Source of the DNA: Hanleya hanleyi
Taxonomy: Eukaryota > Mollusca > Polyplacophora > Lepidopleurida > Hanleyidae
Length of the DNA stretch: 64,000 nt
Direction: 5' to 3'
Assembly: GCA_036873755.1 (NCBI GenBank)
Contig: JAVTVY010017324.1
Location: 1-64,000, forward strand
Part shown: positions 61,501 to 64,000 of the stretch, piece by piece
How the letters are laid out: each line of letters begins with the position of its first letter
How positions within the stretch are numbered: position 1 is the first letter of the stretch
Program-made: the position numbers and the translations under genes
The notes under the pieces: model-generated
The model's database searches: none
What the model saw: the letters and a program-made list of their open reading frames with translations, nothing else
Told to the model about the DNA's origin: nothing

Positions 61501-63472
61501 TATATGAACTGTTACCTTTGTGGTGTTTAATTGTAGTTTGTGGTTACCTCGGGTACTTTGTGGTACTTATTTTCACTCCAACCTCCCCAGTTGACATTAC
61601 TGTACTGCCAAAGAGGTAATGGGGTTTATTAAAAGATCTATTGCGAGGGACAGTTGTATGGATCAGGTCCACTATCTATTACAGCAGACTATATGATGTT
61701 ATACTCCTATATTATAGGCACATGCAGGGCGATGTCCGTCAACAATGGATCACAACAGACCACCAAGTCGATGTCCGTCAACGATGGATTACCACAGACC
61801 ACCAAGTCGATGTATGCACACTCCAGATCAACTGTATAATGGTCACATACACACGCAAGATGATTGGATTAGAGATCACATGGTACCATCACCTGAACCA
61901 ATCACGGCACACCAAGAGGATGAGCAAATATTTGTGAGAAAACCCAAGAGGAGAAGTTTACCTTCAGCACCCATGTAAGCGACAAGAATACATAGAATTT
62001 ATCCCAGACCTTGTGGTATGACTATTATATACCTTGAAATGCGATCTATATTTATTTCATTTTAATTAGTACCCCTCATTTCTATCTGATTAAAATAATA
62101 CCGAAATATAGCTCAGCTAAATCTCTCTGTGTTAAGCAGCAGATATATGGCAAGCCAAAGTGCTTTTTATTCAAGAATTTCCGATATTGGAAATTGAATT
62201 CCCGATATCAGAATTGAAATTTCCCATATCGGAAATTCATGTCCTTCAATTTCCGTTATCGGAAATTGAATTCTCGATATAGGAAATTAGAATGTTTGAT
62301 TGAGAATTGCAATTTCCGATATCGGAAATTCGGAGACAATGAATTTCCGATATCGGAAATTGTCACTGTATTTCAGAGGGAATAGTTTTCGTAAAGCTTC
62401 CAGAGCTTTCATTTCCGATATCAGAAATTCAGTGACAATTTCCGATATGAGAAATTCTATTTCCGATATCGGAAATTGAATTCCCAATATGGGAAATTCT
62501 ATTTCCGATATAGGAAATTCTATTTCCGATATCGGGAATTGCAATTTCCGATATAGAAAATTAGAATTTCCGTTATCGGGAATTCAATATCCGATGTCTC
62601 TTCAATCACCACCACTGTCACCATATTCAATGGTGTAATTTGAGCGAACACCAATAAGCTAATAAGCACCAATACGTTTGGAACCTACAATGTAGTAGCG
62701 ATCCGTCTTACATTCCAATATTTCCTATACTTTAATAAGAAAAGAGAAGCTTTATACTCAGCCTCCAACATAAGAAATTGCCACTTGGGAGAGTTTGTCA
62801 AGTCCTCAAATCTTAGTAGCAGAGCAAAATTTAGGTCTTCCATTGTTCAAGACTGCTGCCATTGATAATATTGTAGATCAGAACTGCTTTGCAATTCAAC
62901 TTTTCAAAGTACAGTGGTACCTACTTAATTACATATGGTAATCCCTCTGATAATAAAATCACCCTACAAAAATTCAGTCACCCCCAATTTTGGGGACAAA
63001 ATCCAATCGGCTGTTGTAATAAATTTGATTACCCTCTAAAATCATTGAAGTAACAAAGAAATAATGGATTATCTGTAGGACTTTAAAACATTTTGTCAAT
63101 TTCCTGTTCCGATAAATTGGATCACTCCCTGATTTTGTGTGCCAAAATTTCACTTCCTGTGATTGAATCATCAGAGGAATTACCATAATTGAAAATTCTT
63201 CTTCTTAGATCGAATTACGTAACTATGAAATGGCCAATCCATCATCATCTCTGTACCTAGGTCTGTTAAACGGGTAGTCTCGATAAATGTGCACTTTTCA
63301 GGGTATGCAATTAAGACATACACACTGTACCAACTACATGTATGATGTAAAATCACTCACTCTTGATGTCCTATTTCTGTTTACAGTTACAGACTAGGTA
63401 ATCACGGTGCCCCCTGGAGACATGTTACATCTGTGATAAGTAACTCTGGCTCACACATATGTTGGATAGATG
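55567..63472 (+). CDS. Unrecognised gene, 5' coding part, runs past the window end
   Basis: Four exons join in frame: A 55567–55640 (phase 2), B 56492–56630 (phase 0), C 61718–61974 (phase 2), D 63387–63472 (ends phase 1, donor GTACGT). Acceptors TTTACAG, TTATAG and TTTACAG and donors GTAAGT, GTATGC and GTAAGC are consensus-like. The ~185 residues seen are basic and rich in Pro, Arg, His and Ser, with no signal peptide, membrane segment or domain I recognise. Exon A begins MPGSPIRRLGSPIRR, a GSPIRR repeat. Exon B starts LAPGNHG and exon D YRLGNHGAP, a shared GNHG motif. Exon C carries a 13-residue tandem duplication (RCPSTMDHNRPPS then RCPSTMDYHRPPS) and a basic stretch RKPKRRS. It looks like a disordered N-terminal region of a larger intracellular protein; that is inference. 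The matching phases across four exons are the main support. Confidence 0.72.
56845..58710. repeat. ~37-bp minisatellite in intron B–C of the unknown gene
   Basis: The unit is close to ACAGCACCACAGTAAAGG plus TCTCCAATGATTAAACTTG, about 36–38 bp, repeated roughly 50 times over 1.85 kb with more divergence than the 35-bp array. Open minus-strand frames (98–113 codons) are repeat translations. Confidence 0.93.
58711..59880. other. Intronic sequence, no feature recognised
   Basis: The 94-codon frame at 58873–59157 begins hydrophobic but has no known motif and lacks a good splice context. C-rich run near 59577–59590. Confidence 0.4.
59985..60750 (+). mobile_element. Family E array element closed by a perfect 15-bp hairpin
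   Basis: About five ~150-bp units contain GGGCCATAACTCTTGAAAAT, CACGCTGCACAACTAC, CTGCAAATTTCATAATTGTC and ATTAACCGAGATCCAGCCCG. Then come a GGACGGACGGACAGACGG microsatellite (60656–60702), the hairpin TATGCCCCCCCTCTA / TAGAGGGGGGGCATA with a 2-base loop (60714–60745) and ATAA. Confidence 0.88.
60751..61717. other. Intronic sequence, no feature recognised
   Basis: AT-rich sequence before exon C, with no repeat or exon-like segment seen. Confidence 0.4.
62168..62600. repeat. Cluster of ~15 copies of a GATATC-centred palindrome
   Basis: The palindrome AATTTCCGATATCGGAAATT and close variants recur about every 15–40 bp, with variable spacers and clean copies near 62310 and 62342. It lies in intron C–D of the unknown gene. 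The spacing is irregular, unlike a simple tandem array. Confidence 0.92.
62930..63190. repeat. Dispersed repeat related to 18.87–18.98 kb
   Basis: GATCACTCCCTGATTTT, CCAAAATTTCACTTCCTG and GAATCATCAGAGGA resemble GATCACCCCCTGATTTTATG, GGGAAATTTCAATCC and GAATAATCAGAGGA at 18920–18985. TTACC/AAATCACC-type blocks repeat inside. Confidence 0.5.
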
Positions 63473-63664
63473 GTACGTGTCTGATTAGTTAGTTGTAATG
63501 TTTGTTTAAAGATATCGCGTTACCCTAAATATGGAGAGAAATTGCATGAAATAAACTTCTCAAATAGCCCGGACATTGAGAACTCGGCTTTTTATGCAAG
63601 ATGTTTTCTGAGAAGTAATGATGTCTGGAGAAAAGTAGAATGGTATACAGCCACAATAAAGGAA

Positions 63665-64000
63665 TGGTGCATATTAAAGGGGAATAATGGAATGATAAAT
63701 ATCACAATCAAGGGAAATAACCGACTGGTAAATGTCACAATCAAGGGGAATAACTCATAATCAAAGGAAATAACTGAATGGTTCAAATTGGAATGATATG
63801 CAAGAGGTGGGAAAAGTTGACGTCTGGCGAATAAGGAGCAACCATATGACTCTATAGGAAAGCTTCCCTCGGCACCTCACATTCAGACCGGAGAATAGTC
63901 ACTCTCAAAGGGAATAGCTGAATGATGAAATCACAATCAAGGGGAAAAAAGTATTAGTCACAACCAAGGGGAATATGGAATGGTAACTGTCACAATCAAG
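63665..64000. repeat. ~33-bp minisatellite running to the window end
   Basis: TCACAATCAAGGGGAATAAC and TGAATGGTAAATG-like blocks repeat about every 33 bp, interrupted around 63790–63890. It lies after exon D of the unknown gene and is cut by the window edge. Confidence 0.75.

Noticed and set aside
62287..62544. FPISEIEF repeat peptide on the minus strand
   Set aside because: It is a translation of the GATATC palindrome cluster within an intron.

Overview
This is animal nuclear DNA, AT-rich and dense with repeats. Exons are short and separated by GT–AG introns, there are no operons, and most of the window is transposon-derived or tandemly repeated. It is most likely a marine invertebrate, and a mollusc-like lophotrochozoan would fit the repeat style, but I cannot fix the phylum. 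No rRNA or tRNA gene and no CRISPR array was recognised.

Genes. Two real genes are seen, both on the + strand. (1) A complete proteasome alpha-type-6 gene (PSMA6; seven coding exons, 35102–45987) encodes 246 residues, the same length I recall for the human protein. An ETS-like CCGGAAGT site lies about 90 bp upstream of the ATG and AATAAA signals follow the stop. (2) The 5' part of an unrecognised gene runs off the right edge (coding exons 55567–55640, 56492–56630, 61718–61974, 63387–63472; all splice phases match). A decayed APE-type endonuclease fragment from a transposon lies at about 24.9–25.3 kb.

Layout. 0–4.3 kb: a ~150-bp tandem array, two small inverted-repeat transposons and two hairpin-ended array elements. 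4.3–7 kb: mostly unique, with a multi-frame open stretch. 7–10.1 kb: array elements of families A and B. 10.1–12.4 kb: a large fold-back and a 51-bp direct repeat. 12.4–22.6 kb: three family A elements head to tail, the third split by a 4.15-kb insertion. 22.8–28 kb: nested transposons, family C array, endonuclease remnant, family B array. 28–31 kb: two elements with inverted ends. 32.3–34.6 kb: family F array split by an 896-bp fold-back element. 35–46.3 kb: PSMA6, with insertions in its introns. 46.3–49.4 kb: nothing recognised. 49.4–51.2 kb: a full family A element. 51.9–54.5 kb: a 35-bp minisatellite. 54.5 kb to the end: the unknown gene, whose introns hold a 37-bp minisatellite, the family E element, a cluster of GATATC-centred palindromes and a ~33-bp minisatellite.

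Main observation. At least six repeat families share one architecture: a family-specific hairpin next to a short A (or T) run, then usually a GTCCGTC-like microsatellite, then a tandem array of ~115–170-bp units. This resembles non-autonomous Helitron/Helentron-type elements with internal minisatellites, but that assignment is inference. Family A arrays also carry AGGTCA direct repeats matching nuclear-receptor DR1 sites in almost every unit. Many insertions sit inside other repeats, so their exact ends and target-site duplications can be read directly.
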